From Variovorax paradoxus B4 (GTDB lineage Bacteria > Pseudomonadota > Gammaproteobacteria > Burkholderiales > Burkholderiaceae_C): 64,000 nucleotides of DNA. The position numbers and the translations under genes were made by a program. Position 1 is the first letter of the stretch, and each line of letters begins with the position of its first letter. The notes beneath the pieces were generated by a model. That model did not search any database. It saw nothing but the letters and a program-made list of their open reading frames with translations, and was not told the DNA's origin. Shown in pieces: positions 9,111 to 17,917 of this stretch. The stretch spans positions 744,001 to 808,000 of the forward strand of contig NC_022247.1 of the NCBI RefSeq assembly GCF_000463015.1. Reading direction: 5' to 3'.

Positions 9111-9865
9111 GCTTCGGCCTCTTCTTCGCCCAGATACACAGCCCGTACCTCAGGGTGGTTGCGGATCTCGTCGGGGGTCCCGGTGAACAGGATCCTGCCG
9201 TAGACCAGGACGCTGATGCGATCGGCCAATGCGAATACCGCGTCCATGTCGTGCTCCACCAGGAGAATGGTGTACTGACGTTTGAGCCGCTGAAGCAGCG
9301 CGATCACGCCGCTGGACTCCTGCACGCTCATGCCGGCCATCGGCTCGTCGAGCAGCAGAAACTTTGGACCTGCGGCCAGGCTCATGGCGAGTTCGAGCTG
9401 CCGCTTCTCGCCGTACCCCAGATCGCCAGCGGCCACATGATGGCGGCTCCCGAGGCCGGTCGCTGCAAGGGCCTCTTCGGCCGAACGCAGAGCTCGACGA
9501 TCGGCGGCCATCGGGCGCCAGAACTGGAATGCATGTCGCTTGGAGGCAAGTGCAGCAAACGTGGCGTTCTCGATCACGGTGAAATCTTCGAACACCGAAG
9601 TGATCTGGTAGGAACGCAGCAGGCCGCGCTGCGCCCTTTCCTGGATGGGAAGGCGGGACACGTCGGCGCCGTTGAACCATACGGCGCCGGAGTCTGATGC
9701 GAGTTCACCCGAGAGCTGGTTGATCAGCGTCGTCTTGCCGGCGCCATTGGGCCCGATGATCGCGTGCAGTTCGCCTTCGCCGATGTCCAGCGATACGGCA
9801 TCGGTGACGAGCAGCGCGCCATAGCGCTTGGTCAGCGAATCAGTGCGAAGAACGGTTGAGGTCAT
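9107..9865 (-). CDS. livG: LivG-type ABC transporter ATP-binding protein
   Basis: First ATPase of the importer, 252 residues. Walker A is intact (GPNGAGKTT), Walker B is FLLLDEPMAG, and the H-loop VEHDMDAVF is present. The start at 9865 (MTSTVLRTDSLTKRYG) is chosen because it overlaps the livM stop as ATGA. A longer upstream frame exists but would run deep into livM. Because LivF has a non-canonical Walker A, LivG may be the main hydrolysing subunit in this pair. Confidence 0.92.
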   Translation of the reverse strand: MTSTVLRTDSLTKRYGALLVTDAVSLDIGEGELHAIIGPNGAGKTTLINQLSGELASDSGAVWFNGADVSRLPIQERAQRGLLRSYQITSVFEDFTVIENATFAALASKRHAFQFWRPMAADRRALRSAEEALAATGLGSRHHVAAGDLGYGEKRQLELAMSLAAGPKFLLLDEPMAGMSVQESSGVIALLQRLKRQYTILLVEHDMDAVFALADRISVLVYGRILFTGTPDEIRNHPEVRAVYLGEEEAEA

Positions 9866-10890
9866 GTCGTCTTCCTGGCTGTCGATGTCGCATCGATGGC
9901 TGCGTTTTCTGCAATGGGCACGGTCGTCGATACGTTGACCGGTGCGCGCGCGTCGAAGTGTTCGAGCAGGCCGACGATGCCGCGCTTGCCCAGCAGGGCG
10001 ACCAGCACGATCAGTGGGCCGAAGATCACCATCCAGTGTTCCGTCACGCCTTTCAGCGCTTCTTCCAGGCCGAGGAAGACCAGGGCACCCAGGAGTGGCC
10101 CGAAGACCGACCCGAGCCCGCCGATCACCACGATCACGATCAGCTCGCCGGACACCGACCAGGCAAGCGTGCTGGGCGATGCGAACGCATTGAGGTTGGC
10201 CAGCAACAGGCCTGCGACGCCGCACAACATGCCAGAGATAACGTAGGCCAGCAACTGGTAACGCCTGGCCGGAATGCCTGCCGCATTCACGCGCCGCAGG
10301 TTCTGCCTAGCGCCGCGAATCACCATGCCGAACGGCGCTACGCGAAGGCGCGCTAACCACCAAAGCGACAAGACGAGAACAACGAATGCGGCGATGTAGA
10401 CGTTGGTGGCCGAAGAAAGATCGAACGGCCCGAAGCGGCTGCCCATCGCGATCGACAGGCCGTCATCCCCGCCATAGGCCTTCAGGCTCACGAACAGAAA
10501 ATAGCCCATCTGGGCGAAGGCCAGAGTGATCATGATGAAGGCGATGCCACTTGTGCGAAGGCTGATCGCGCCTGTGACAAGCCCCACGAGGCCACACGCG
10601 ACCAGGCACACGAGCAGATGGACCCAGCCGCTGCCGATGCCGTGAAACGCCGCAAGGCCCACCGCATAGCTTCCCAGCCCCAGGAACAGCGAGTGACCGA
10701 AGCTCACCAGCCCACCGTAGCCCAGTGCGATGTTGAGCGCGCAGGCGGCAATGGCATAGATGATGATGCGTGCGAAGAAGGCGATGTAGAAGGTCTCGCC
10801 GATCGCTTGCGCGACCAGGGGGACGCTTGCAAGGAGCAGTAGGACAAGTAGCGGCACCCAGACACTGGGGCGTGAGAGGAGTAATTTCAT
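9862..10890 (-). CDS. livM: LivM-type ABC transporter permease
   Basis: Inner-membrane permease, 342 residues, about nine hydrophobic segments. It has the LivM motif region with GGLGSVFGPLLGALVF and the cytoplasmic coupling loop GMVIRGARQNLRRVNAAGI. A non-membrane tail of about 35 residues follows the last conserved segment. The start lies 4 bases after the livH stop and the end overlaps livG by 4 bases, so translation is probably coupled. Confidence 0.92.
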   Translation of the reverse strand: MKLLLSRPSVWVPLLVLLLLASVPLVAQAIGETFYIAFFARIIIYAIAACALNIALGYGGLVSFGHSLFLGLGSYAVGLAAFHGIGSGWVHLLVCLVACGLVGLVTGAISLRTSGIAFIMITLAFAQMGYFLFVSLKAYGGDDGLSIAMGSRFGPFDLSSATNVYIAAFVVLVLSLWWLARLRVAPFGMVIRGARQNLRRVNAAGIPARRYQLLAYVISGMLCGVAGLLLANLNAFASPSTLAWSVSGELIVIVVIGGLGSVFGPLLGALVFLGLEEALKGVTEHWMVIFGPLIVLVALLGKRGIVGLLEHFDARAPVNVSTTVPIAENAAIDATSTARKTT

Positions 10891-10894
10891 GGGA

Positions 10895-11812
10895 TCACCT
10901 GTTGGCCGGAAAGAGCCCTTGGGGCCGCCAGGCCAGAACCACCGCCATCAGCAGGTAGACCAGCATCGAGGCCAACGCGGGACCGGCCGCGTCGGCGAAG
11001 GAGCGCTCCGTCATCTGCCGGAGGATCAGCGGCAGGAACACACGGCCCATCGTGTCGACGATGCCCACGATCAAGGCGGCATAGAAGGCCCCCGTCACCG
11101 AGCCGATACCCCCGATGACGATGACCACGAGCGTGGTGATCAGGACAGACTCGCCCATGCCCGACTGAACCGAAAGAATCGGCCCGGCCATCGCGCCGGC
11201 CAGTCCTGCCAGCATGGCGCCAACGGCAAACAGCATGGCGTTGAGCAGCCGTATGTTCACGCCCAGGGCCGCAACCATTGCCGGGTTGACGGCGCCCGCG
11301 CGGATCAGCATGCCCACTCTTGTCTTGTTGATCAACATCCAGGAACCCACTGCAACCGCGAGTCCGACCAGGATGATCGCGAACCGATAGGAGGGATAGC
11401 TGAACCCGCCGATGTCGATGGCGCCGCTCAGCAAGTCGGGCACCTGCAGGAAGACCGGTTGCGAACCCCAGACGATGCGCACCAGCTCGTTGAAGAAGAG
11501 CACAAGTCCGAACGTGGCCAGTACATGGTCGAGGTGGTCGCGGCGATAGAGCCGAGCCACGACTGCGAGCTCGAGCACCAGGCCCAGCAGCAGCGCGCCG
11601 CCCATGGCCGCGGCAACGGCAAGGCCGAACGAGCCGGTGTACTGGAAGGCGGTGGCCGCGAAGTACGCGCCCATCATGTAGAGCGATCCATGCGCCAGGT
11701 TGACGAAGCTCATGATGCCGAAGACCAGTGTCAGGCCGGCGGCCAGCAGGAACAACAGGACCCCGTACTGGAGCCCGTTGAGAAGCTGTGCGAGAACGAG
11801 CGTGCTGCTCAT
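10895..11812 (-). CDS. livH: LivH-type ABC transporter permease
   Basis: Inner-membrane permease, 305 residues. The N-terminal NGLQYGVLLFLLAAGLTL and MSFVNLAHGSLYMMGAY stretches are hallmarks of LivH, and VIVIGGIGSVTGAFYAAL is the coupling-region motif. It pairs with LivM to form the membrane channel. The gene starts 4 bases after the livK stop and is followed by livM after 4 bases. Confidence 0.92.
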   Translation of the reverse strand: MSSTLVLAQLLNGLQYGVLLFLLAAGLTLVFGIMSFVNLAHGSLYMMGAYFAATAFQYTGSFGLAVAAAMGGALLLGLVLELAVVARLYRRDHLDHVLATFGLVLFFNELVRIVWGSQPVFLQVPDLLSGAIDIGGFSYPSYRFAIILVGLAVAVGSWMLINKTRVGMLIRAGAVNPAMVAALGVNIRLLNAMLFAVGAMLAGLAGAMAGPILSVQSGMGESVLITTLVVIVIGGIGSVTGAFYAALIVGIVDTMGRVFLPLILRQMTERSFADAAGPALASMLVYLLMAVVLAWRPQGLFPANR

Positions 11813-11816
11813 GAGA

Positions 11817-12995
11817 TCACTTCTGTGCGCACTGCGTGTGATACGCGTCGACGTGCTTCGTCAGTGGCGTTGCAAGCAGCTTGCCGGTGATGCGCCCGCC
11901 GTCCTTCACGGTCTCGAAGGCGTAGTAGTTCTGCACCGGCATGTTGTTGTTGTTGAATGCGAAAGGGCCGCGCACCGATTTCAGCTCGCTGCCGGCGGCG
12001 CGGACCGCAGCAGACAGGGCCTTGCTGTCACCCGGTTTGACCTTTCCGAGCGCGATGTTCAACAGGTTGGCCGCGTCGTACGCGGTGGCTGCGTATTCGC
12101 TTGGCGTGCGCTTGTACTTGGCTTCGAAGGCGGCGACGAACTTCTTGTTCTCGGGCGTGTCCAGCGCGGCGTCCCACATCGCGCCGCTGATGCTGCCGAC
12201 GGCCGCATCGCGCAATGCGGGCAACGTGGTGCCGTCCACCGTGAAGACTGAGTACAGCGGAATCTTCGCCATCAGGCCGGCCTGTGCCATCTGCTTGATG
12301 AAGTTGACACCCATGCCGCCCGGATAGAACACGAACGCCGCATCAGGCTTGGCCGCCTGGAGTTGAGCGAGTTCGGCGGAGTAGTCCGGCTGGTTCACCT
12401 GCGTGTAGACCTCTTCGACGATCTGCCCCTTGAAGTAGCGCTTGAAGCCGCTCAGCATGTCCTTGCCGGCCTGGTAGTTCGGCGCCATCAGGTAGACCTT
12501 CTTCACACCGCGGTCCTGCGCGAACTTGCCCATCGCTTCGGCTGCACCGTCGTTCTGCCAAGCCGTCGAGAAGACATTCGCCTTGCAGCCGGCGCCAGCG
12601 ACTGGCGACGGTCCTGCATTGGTCGCGATGGCCACGGTGCCGGTTTCGGCAATGCGCGGCAGGCTTGCCATCATGACGTTCGAGAAGCTCAGGCCAACGA
12701 TGGCGTCGACCTTGTCCTTGTCGATGAACTTGCGCACGATCTGGCCGCCGATCTCCGGCTTCAGCTGGTCGTCCTCTTTCAGCACGGTGGCCGCTTGGCC
12801 GCCGAGCTTGCCGCCCAGTTGTTCGACGGCCAGCATGAAGCCGTCGACCTGGTCCTGACCCACGACAGCAATAGGCCCGGAAAGCGGCGCCATGAGGCCG
12901 ATCGTGGCTGCGCTCGCGAGATGACCTATGCCCGCGCTGGCCAGTGCGGTGAGTGCCAAAGCAGTGCGGCGGAAAGAGGTGTTCGGTGTCGTCAT
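11817..12995 (-). CDS. livK: LivK-type periplasmic binding protein
   Basis: Periplasmic substrate-binding protein of the HAAT importer, 392 residues. The signal peptide ends near LASAATIG, and the mature part starts IGLMAPLSGPIAVVGQD, the usual type 1 fold opening. It is the first gene of livK-H-M-G-F-nagL. In Burkholderiales such importers often carry aromatic acids, and the co-directional nagL suggests an aromatic substrate such as salicylate or gentisate. The ligand is inferred only. Confidence 0.9.
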   Translation of the reverse strand: MTTPNTSFRRTALALTALASAGIGHLASAATIGLMAPLSGPIAVVGQDQVDGFMLAVEQLGGKLGGQAATVLKEDDQLKPEIGGQIVRKFIDKDKVDAIVGLSFSNVMMASLPRIAETGTVAIATNAGPSPVAGAGCKANVFSTAWQNDGAAEAMGKFAQDRGVKKVYLMAPNYQAGKDMLSGFKRYFKGQIVEEVYTQVNQPDYSAELAQLQAAKPDAAFVFYPGGMGVNFIKQMAQAGLMAKIPLYSVFTVDGTTLPALRDAAVGSISGAMWDAALDTPENKKFVAAFEAKYKRTPSEYAATAYDAANLLNIALGKVKPGDSKALSAAVRAAGSELKSVRGPFAFNNNNMPVQNYYAFETVKDGGRITGKLLATPLTKHVDAYHTQCAQK

Positions 12996-13172
12996 GGTCG
13001 TTCTGGCGAAGCCAGGTCCTGGGTTGCGTGAGGTAGCAGGAAAGGTGGATTGCCGTTGCGTCGAAGCGAAGGCAGATGCGGCCGCGCGTAGCCGGGCCGA
13101 GCGCGATCTGTGCGCATCATTTGGGGGATGCGCCAGGAGTGCTCAGGGGAGCTCGTGTTGGCTCAAGGAAGC

Positions 13173-13190
13173 TCGAAGTTCAAACTTCGA
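13173..13190. promoter_or_regulatory. Perfect dyad, candidate operator for liv-nagL
   Basis: Two 8-base arms, TCGAAGTT and AACTTCGA, are separated by CA. The site lies about 178 bases upstream of the livK start. Size and perfection suit a homodimeric regulator binding site. The regulator is unknown. Confidence 0.35.
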
Positions 13191-13357
13191 TCGTCACGGG
13201 AAGGGCGTCAAGGCATCGCGTTCAAACTGCTCGTTCGGTCTGCGAGTCAGCGCGTATTGACGCTCCTGCGGCGGGCGCCGAGGCCCTATGAGAGATGGAA
13301 CCGGTGCATTTTTGTCTCCGTTGTAGGCTGCTCGCTGGGCGCCTGTTCGTGGGTGTG

Positions 13358-13380
13358 GGTGGCGCAATCATTGCGCCACC
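13358..13380. promoter_or_regulatory. Perfect 11-base inverted repeat
   Basis: Arms GGTGGCGCAAT and ATTGCGCCACC surround a single C, making a 23-base palindrome about 360 bases upstream of livK and about 270 bases past the LysR stop. There is no following T-run, so a simple terminator is unlikely. Confidence 0.35.
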
Positions 13381-13648
13381 GGAGACGTAAGCCAATAGTA
13401 TGTAGTGAATACAGCGCATAGATTTGGCGAATATTGATTTCGCGTCGTCATGGCGCGTGGAGGTATCGAGCATCAGGCTGAGATGCCCGTGAATGCTTGA
13501 TTCAGACGATTTGGGCGCCAAAGGTACCTACAAAGATACCGGCACTCCCACAGAGTGCCCACTGTGGCGAAAGTGGGCAAGGATCGCTAGCACCCCGAAT
13601 AACGATACTGCCACGGTCTCGATGCAAGCCAGTGCCTGCCATAGCCTG

Positions 13649-14590
13649 CTAAAGCGTGAGTTCATGAACGACAGCGTGCAGCAGCTTTATCACCGGCTCA
13701 CCGGCTGACGCAGCGCGGTAAACAAGCGCGACCGGAACTCGAGAGGGCGTCATCTCGACGCGAAGAACCGCGATCCGCCCCAAGCGCTGTTCTGCCGTGG
13801 CCATGGCCCGTGGCACTGCGGCCAGTCCCGCCCCGGCCGCCACCAGTTGTACGTTGGTGGATGGGCTGTTCGAGACGATGCACGGCGCTGGTACTGCGAC
13901 ACCCGCCCGCAGGAACTGGCCCTCAAGCGCTTGGCGGCTCAGTAGCGCCGGCTCCGGCATGATCCATCGGCAATCCACAAGTGCATCCCACCCGACGCGT
14001 CTTCTTCTTGCCAAGGGATGCGTGGGCGGGGCAATCACCACGTACTCGTGCTCCGCACAACGTTTGTAGATCAGACGCGTGGCTCGCTTGGCGGCAAACG
14101 CCGCTTGATTGAATGAGGTCAACAAGGCATCGAGTTCTCCCTGCAGCAGGGCCTCAAACAGCTGCGGTACCGCCTGCTCGCGCAGCCGAACGACAACGCG
14201 CTCACGACGAGCCTGTAGCCTTGCCAGCACAGCGGGCAGCGCGCCGCCGGCCGCTACGGCGGGTGGTGCGCCGAGATGCAACACTGCGACGGGTTCTTCG
14301 CTCGAGGCCTGTGCCGCCTCGGCCAGATGCCCGAGCCCTGCCAGCAGCGTTGCCGCGCCCTGCACGATCACTTCGCCACGAGACGTGGGCACCAAGCCGC
14401 GTGCACCGCGCCGGAACAACGGAAACCCGAAGGCTCCCTCAACCTCCTTGAGCGTCTTGCTCAACGCGGGCTGAGACAGATGCAGCGTGGCTGAGGCCTT
14501 GCTCAGGGTGCCGCAGCGGTGCAGTTCCACCAGTAACCGCAGATGCCGGAAGCGCAGGCGTGACACCAGGCTATCGAGCTCGTCTTGCAT
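13649..14590 (-). CDS. LysR-family regulator (divergent from Bug operon)
   Basis: A 313-residue LysR regulator. The DNA-binding domain reads LRFRHLRLLVELHRCGTLSKA followed by LHLSQPALSKTLKEVE, and the co-inducer domain spans about residues 95-300. An in-frame ATG 15 bases upstream (14605) would add MECLA; the shorter start is preferred because a longer frame would run into the divergent gene. It faces the Bug/M28-like/beta-propeller operon across a 118-base gap with a dyad, so that operon is its most likely target. The liv operon lies downstream in the same direction. Confidence 0.88.
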   Translation of the reverse strand: MQDELDSLVSRLRFRHLRLLVELHRCGTLSKASATLHLSQPALSKTLKEVEGAFGFPLFRRGARGLVPTSRGEVIVQGAATLLAGLGHLAEAAQASSEEPVAVLHLGAPPAVAAGGALPAVLARLQARRERVVVRLREQAVPQLFEALLQGELDALLTSFNQAAFAAKRATRLIYKRCAEHEYVVIAPPTHPLARRRRVGWDALVDCRWIMPEPALLSRQALEGQFLRAGVAVPAPCIVSNSPSTNVQLVAAGAGLAAVPRAMATAEQRLGRIAVLRVEMTPSRVPVALVYRAASAGEPVIKLLHAVVHELTL

Positions 14591-14621
14591 GGCAAGGCAT
14601 TCCATTAAGTTATGGCTGATT

Positions 14622-14641
14622 GAAAACATATCAATGTTCTC
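14622..14641. promoter_or_regulatory. Candidate LysR operator between divergent genes
   Basis: The 20 bases from 14622 form an inverted repeat with core arms AACAT and ATGTT around ATCA, and the flanking GA and TC also pair. It lies midway in the short gap between the LysR gene and the Bug gene, where LysR sites normally lie. Confidence 0.4.
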
Positions 14642-14708
14642 ATAAGTGCTGTGCGGCCTATGCTCTGTCAACGGCGCTCCTGCGCCAACAATGATGGAGA
14701 CAGGTCTG

Positions 14709-15683
14709 ATGAGAAGATGTTTTGCCGCGCTGCTTGCCACCTTCTTGGCGCTGCCAACGATGAGTGCGACCGCGGCCGATTTCCCGACGGGCGGCAAAGC
14801 AATCCGTCTCGTCGTCGGTCTTGCCCCAGGTGGGCCGACGGACCAGCAGGCGCGTTTCCTGGCTGAGCAGCTACGCAAGGAGCTGGGTACCGCTGTGGTT
14901 GTTGAAAATCGCCCTGGCGCGAGCATGAACATGGCCACGGCGGAGGTCGCCCGGGCCGCGGCAGACGGCTACACGCTGCTCTACAGCCCCTTGAGCCCTT
15001 TCGCCCAGAATCCGCACTCGTTCGCCAAGCTGCCATTCGACCCCTTCAAGGACTTCACACCGCTGTCGCTTGCCAGCGTCGGTCCGCTCGTGCTCGTCGC
15101 TCACAAGTCAGTGCCGGCGGAGAATCTGAAGGAACTCGTGGCCTATGCCCGGGCCAACCCGGGCAAGCTGAACTACGCCTCGTTCGGCAATGGCAGTTCG
15201 TCGCACCTCTTCGGCCAGTGGATGGCCAGGCTTTACGGCCTCGACATGGTGCACATCCCCTACAAGGGTGCCGGTGACGTTCAGAAGGATTTGATCGGCG
15301 GGCGTGTGCAGATCATGTTCGCCGCCGCAGGGGGTGCCTTGCAATTCGTACGCACTGGCAACGTCAGGATGATCGGCATCGCAGCGCCGCAGCGCTCGCG
15401 GCTGCTGCCTGGCGTGCCGACACTCGTGGAGCAAGGCGGCACGGGCCTGGACATCGATGGTTGGGTCGGCGTCTTTGCGCCAGCGAACCTGCCACCACCA
15501 ATCACGGCGCGCCTGAACTCAGTGCTCGTCAAAGTGCTTGCGACACCCGAACTGAAGCGTGAATTCGAGAAAGGCGGGTACGAGGCCGTCTCCTCAACGC
15601 CCTTGGAATTTGCGGCGATGGTTCGAGAGGCTTACGAGCGTTGGGGAAAGATCGCCGCATCCTTGGGTGTGCAGAAGGAGTGA
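14709..15683 (+). CDS. Bug-family tripartite tricarboxylate transporter binding protein
   Basis: Periplasmic solute-binding protein, 324 residues. It starts MRRCFAALLATFLALPTMSATAADFP with a Sec signal, then the Bug opening IRLVVGLAPGGPTDQQAR, and contains NYASFGNGSSSHLFGQW and the PYKGAGDVQKDLIGG loop typical of the family. The start at 14709 has a GGAGACAGG ribosome site; upstream Met codons are poorer. No TctA/TctB membrane genes are nearby, which is common for the many orphan Bug genes of Burkholderiales. It leads a three-gene operon. Confidence 0.88.
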   Translation: MRRCFAALLATFLALPTMSATAADFPTGGKAIRLVVGLAPGGPTDQQARFLAEQLRKELGTAVVVENRPGASMNMATAEVARAAADGYTLLYSPLSPFAQNPHSFAKLPFDPFKDFTPLSLASVGPLVLVAHKSVPAENLKELVAYARANPGKLNYASFGNGSSSHLFGQWMARLYGLDMVHIPYKGAGDVQKDLIGGRVQIMFAAAGGALQFVRTGNVRMIGIAAPQRSRLLPGVPTLVEQGGTGLDIDGWVGVFAPANLPPPITARLNSVLVKVLATPELKREFEKGGYEAVSSTPLEFAAMVREAYERWGKIAASLGVQKE

Positions 15684-16933
15684 TGCGCATGGTTGACGAA
15701 ATGGATGCGCTGACCAGCACCTTGGCGGCGGACATGGTTCGACATGCCGCTTTGGGAGACAAAATCTCGGGAGGACCCGGCGATGCGGCGACCACGCAAT
15801 GGATCGCGGGCCGCCTCGCCGAGTTGGGCTATGACGTTGAGCATCAGGGCATCGATGTGCCCTTCTTCGATCCGATCGATTGCCGCCTGGCAGCGGGCGA
15901 GACCACGGCGCCGGTGTACTGGCAATCGCCCGCCACGGCAACCGGGATACAAGGCTTGAGCGCACCGTTGGCGGTGGTGCGCGCGCCGTATGAGGCTGTG
16001 GATGCGGCCGGCCGTATTGCGCTGCTGGTCTTGCCACATGCACGCCATGCCTCGGTCGATTCACCTCTCGTCGCGCCCCTGATTGCGGCTGCGTCGGCAG
16101 CGGGCGCCGTCGCGCTGGTCATCGTGCCAGTCGGTCCAACCGGTGAGGTGGTGGCATTGAATGCCGGTATCGGGGCACCCGTCGCACCAGTGCCAACCGC
16201 GGTTCTCGCGCCGGTGCTTGCCGAACCATTCTTGCGCGCAGCGCGCAGCGAGCTGCGCGCCACGCTGTTTCTGCACGGCCAGATGAACGTGCGGCAGAGC
16301 TCGAATCTGCGAGCTACGCTACGGCGCGGCCCGCGATGGCTGTGCCTGTCCACGCCACGCACTGGCTGGTTCGGCTGCGTTGCCGAACGTGGCACGGGAA
16401 CTGCGGCATTTCTGGCCATGGCGGCGTGGGCCGTCGAGCGCTTTCCGGACCTCTCGCTGTTCCTGCTGAATACAGGGGCGCATGAATATCGGTTTGCCGG
16501 CGCGCATCGCGCGCTGGCACAAGCCCCCGCGCCCGCCGACACCTTGGCATGGATCCATCTGGGCGCAGCGCTTGCGGCGCGTGACCGGCTCGAGTTTCGC
16601 GGCGAGCTCTTCGAGCTTCCTTCAGCCGACGCGAACCGCATGACGATGGCGACCGAGTCGCTGCACGACGCCGCGCGGGCGGCCTTTCGCGGCCTCCCCG
16701 GTCTGGAGCGAGTCACGACACCGATGTCTGGCGTCAGCGAGCTTGGCGCGATCGTAGAGCGGGGCTATGGCCGCGCGCTGGCGGTATTGGGTATACCGCG
16801 AGCCTTTCACACACGCGCAGATGATCTTGGTGAGGTCGATGCTCATCTGCTGGCACCGGTAGTCCGCGCGCACATGATGGTGGTGGAAACCGTCTACCGC
16901 CAGACCCGCCCGACTTCGGAGGGCGTCGCATGA
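15683..16933 (+). CDS. M28-like protein with an eroded metal site
   Basis: A 416-residue protein laid out like M28 aminopeptidases: an N-terminal region with GPGDAATTQWIAGRLAELGY, a protease-associated insert (about residues 75-190) and a C-terminal core. The core lacks the usual zinc ligands. The expected HxD stretch reads STPRTGWFGCVAE, the bridging Asp position reads RGTGTAAFLAM, and the EE pair is GAHEY. Only a late His-Asp (IPRAFHTRADDLGEVD) looks kept. It may be a non-peptidase or bind another ligand. The start overlaps the Bug stop (TGATG), and the end overlaps the next gene by 4 bases. Confidence 0.6.
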   Translation: MRMVDEMDALTSTLAADMVRHAALGDKISGGPGDAATTQWIAGRLAELGYDVEHQGIDVPFFDPIDCRLAAGETTAPVYWQSPATATGIQGLSAPLAVVRAPYEAVDAAGRIALLVLPHARHASVDSPLVAPLIAAASAAGAVALVIVPVGPTGEVVALNAGIGAPVAPVPTAVLAPVLAEPFLRAARSELRATLFLHGQMNVRQSSNLRATLRRGPRWLCLSTPRTGWFGCVAERGTGTAAFLAMAAWAVERFPDLSLFLLNTGAHEYRFAGAHRALAQAPAPADTLAWIHLGAALAARDRLEFRGELFELPSADANRMTMATESLHDAARAAFRGLPGLERVTTPMSGVSELGAIVERGYGRALAVLGIPRAFHTRADDLGEVDAHLLAPVVRAHMMVVETVYRQTRPTSEGVA

Positions 16934-17850
16934 TGCGTGCGCAGCGCTGCCTGTCGCAGCCACTGATACATGCGGGACTCGATGCCTCGCTTGGCAACAA
17001 CATCAACGGCCCGTCGCTGATTCGGGTGCCCGATTGGTTGCCAAACCCGCTCGGGCGCTACTACCTGTATTTTGCGCACCATCAGGGCCAGCACATCCGG
17101 CTCGCCTATGCTGATGACTTGATGGGCCCGTGGACCATCCATGCTCCGGGCGTACTGCCGGTTGCAAATTCGAGTTGCTTCGATCACGTTGCCTCGCCCG
17201 ACGTGCATGTGGATCACGCTGCGCGAAAGATACGCATGTACTTTCACGGTGTGGCGTTCGCCGCAGGCCAGACGGATGGGCACGAAACGCAGTTCGGGGA
17301 AGCAGCGCGCTGGATCGGCAACCAGCGCAGCAAGCTGGCCATTTCAGATGATGGCTTGCACTTTTCGGCACAACCACAGGTGCTGGGAGCCTCCTACTTC
17401 CGCGTGTTCGAATGGCAAGGGCGCCGGCATGCGCTGGCAATGCCCGGGGCGTTCTATCGCATCGACGAACACGGCGATTTCGAGCTTGGCCCCGTGCCAT
17501 TCGAGCCAAGCTTTCGGCATTGCGCAGTACGTGTGGATGGTTTGCTGCTGCACGTCTATTTCACGCGCGTAGGCGATACGCCGGAGCGCATCCTTCACAC
17601 CACCGTCGATCTCAGGCCCCACTGGACCACCTGGAGGCACGGGGATGTCACCACGATGTTGCGGCCTGAACTGGCCTGGGAGGGAGCAGCGATGCCCGAC
17701 ACGCCATCACGCCGAGGCCCTGTCTTTGAGTTGGTGCAGCAGCTGCGCGATCCTGCGGTGTTCGTCGATGGGGGCAAGGAGTATTTGTTGTATGCCGCGG
17801 GCGGTGAGCAGGCCATAGGGTTGGCTCGGTTGCAATATTCGGGCAGATAG
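16930..17850 (+). CDS. GH43-like five-bladed beta-propeller protein
   Basis: A 306-residue soluble protein without signal peptide. Repeated blades with motifs such as GRYYLYFAHHQGQHIRLAYA, DDLMGPWTIHAPGVLP and FDHVASPDVHVD are typical of GH43/GH32/GH130-like propellers, in which scattered acidic residues form the active site. A true sugar hydrolase role is uncertain. It overlaps the M28-like gene by 4 bases (ATGA), so the Bug protein, M28-like protein and this protein are translated together and probably act on one compound, perhaps a sugar or amide conjugate. Confidence 0.6.
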   Translation: MMRAQRCLSQPLIHAGLDASLGNNINGPSLIRVPDWLPNPLGRYYLYFAHHQGQHIRLAYADDLMGPWTIHAPGVLPVANSSCFDHVASPDVHVDHAARKIRMYFHGVAFAAGQTDGHETQFGEAARWIGNQRSKLAISDDGLHFSAQPQVLGASYFRVFEWQGRRHALAMPGAFYRIDEHGDFELGPVPFEPSFRHCAVRVDGLLLHVYFTRVGDTPERILHTTVDLRPHWTTWRHGDVTTMLRPELAWEGAAMPDTPSRRGPVFELVQQLRDPAVFVDGGKEYLLYAAGGEQAIGLARLQYSGR

Positions 17851-17917
17851 CATTCGCTTCTCAAGAGTCGAGACCAAGGGGCGGGCCGCCACCGATAGCC
17901 AAGCGTTCTCTGGGGGC

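Larger units (their letters stand above)
12996..13648. promoter_or_regulatory. 653-base gene-free region upstream of livK
   Basis: No convincing gene was found on either strand between livK and the LysR gene. The region carries two separate perfect palindromes (listed individually). It should contain the promoter of the liv-nagL operon and the end of the LysR transcript. No T-run follows either palindrome, so they look more like protein-binding sites than terminators. Confidence 0.4.

Noticed and set aside
9866..10225. Longer N-terminus for livG
   Set aside because: The added residues lie within livM and are unlike any ABC protein; the ATG at 9865 overlaps the livM stop in the usual ATGA form.
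13110..13521. Small open frames in the livK upstream region
   Set aside because: They overlap each other on both strands, cover the palindromes and have no recognisable domain or ribosome site.
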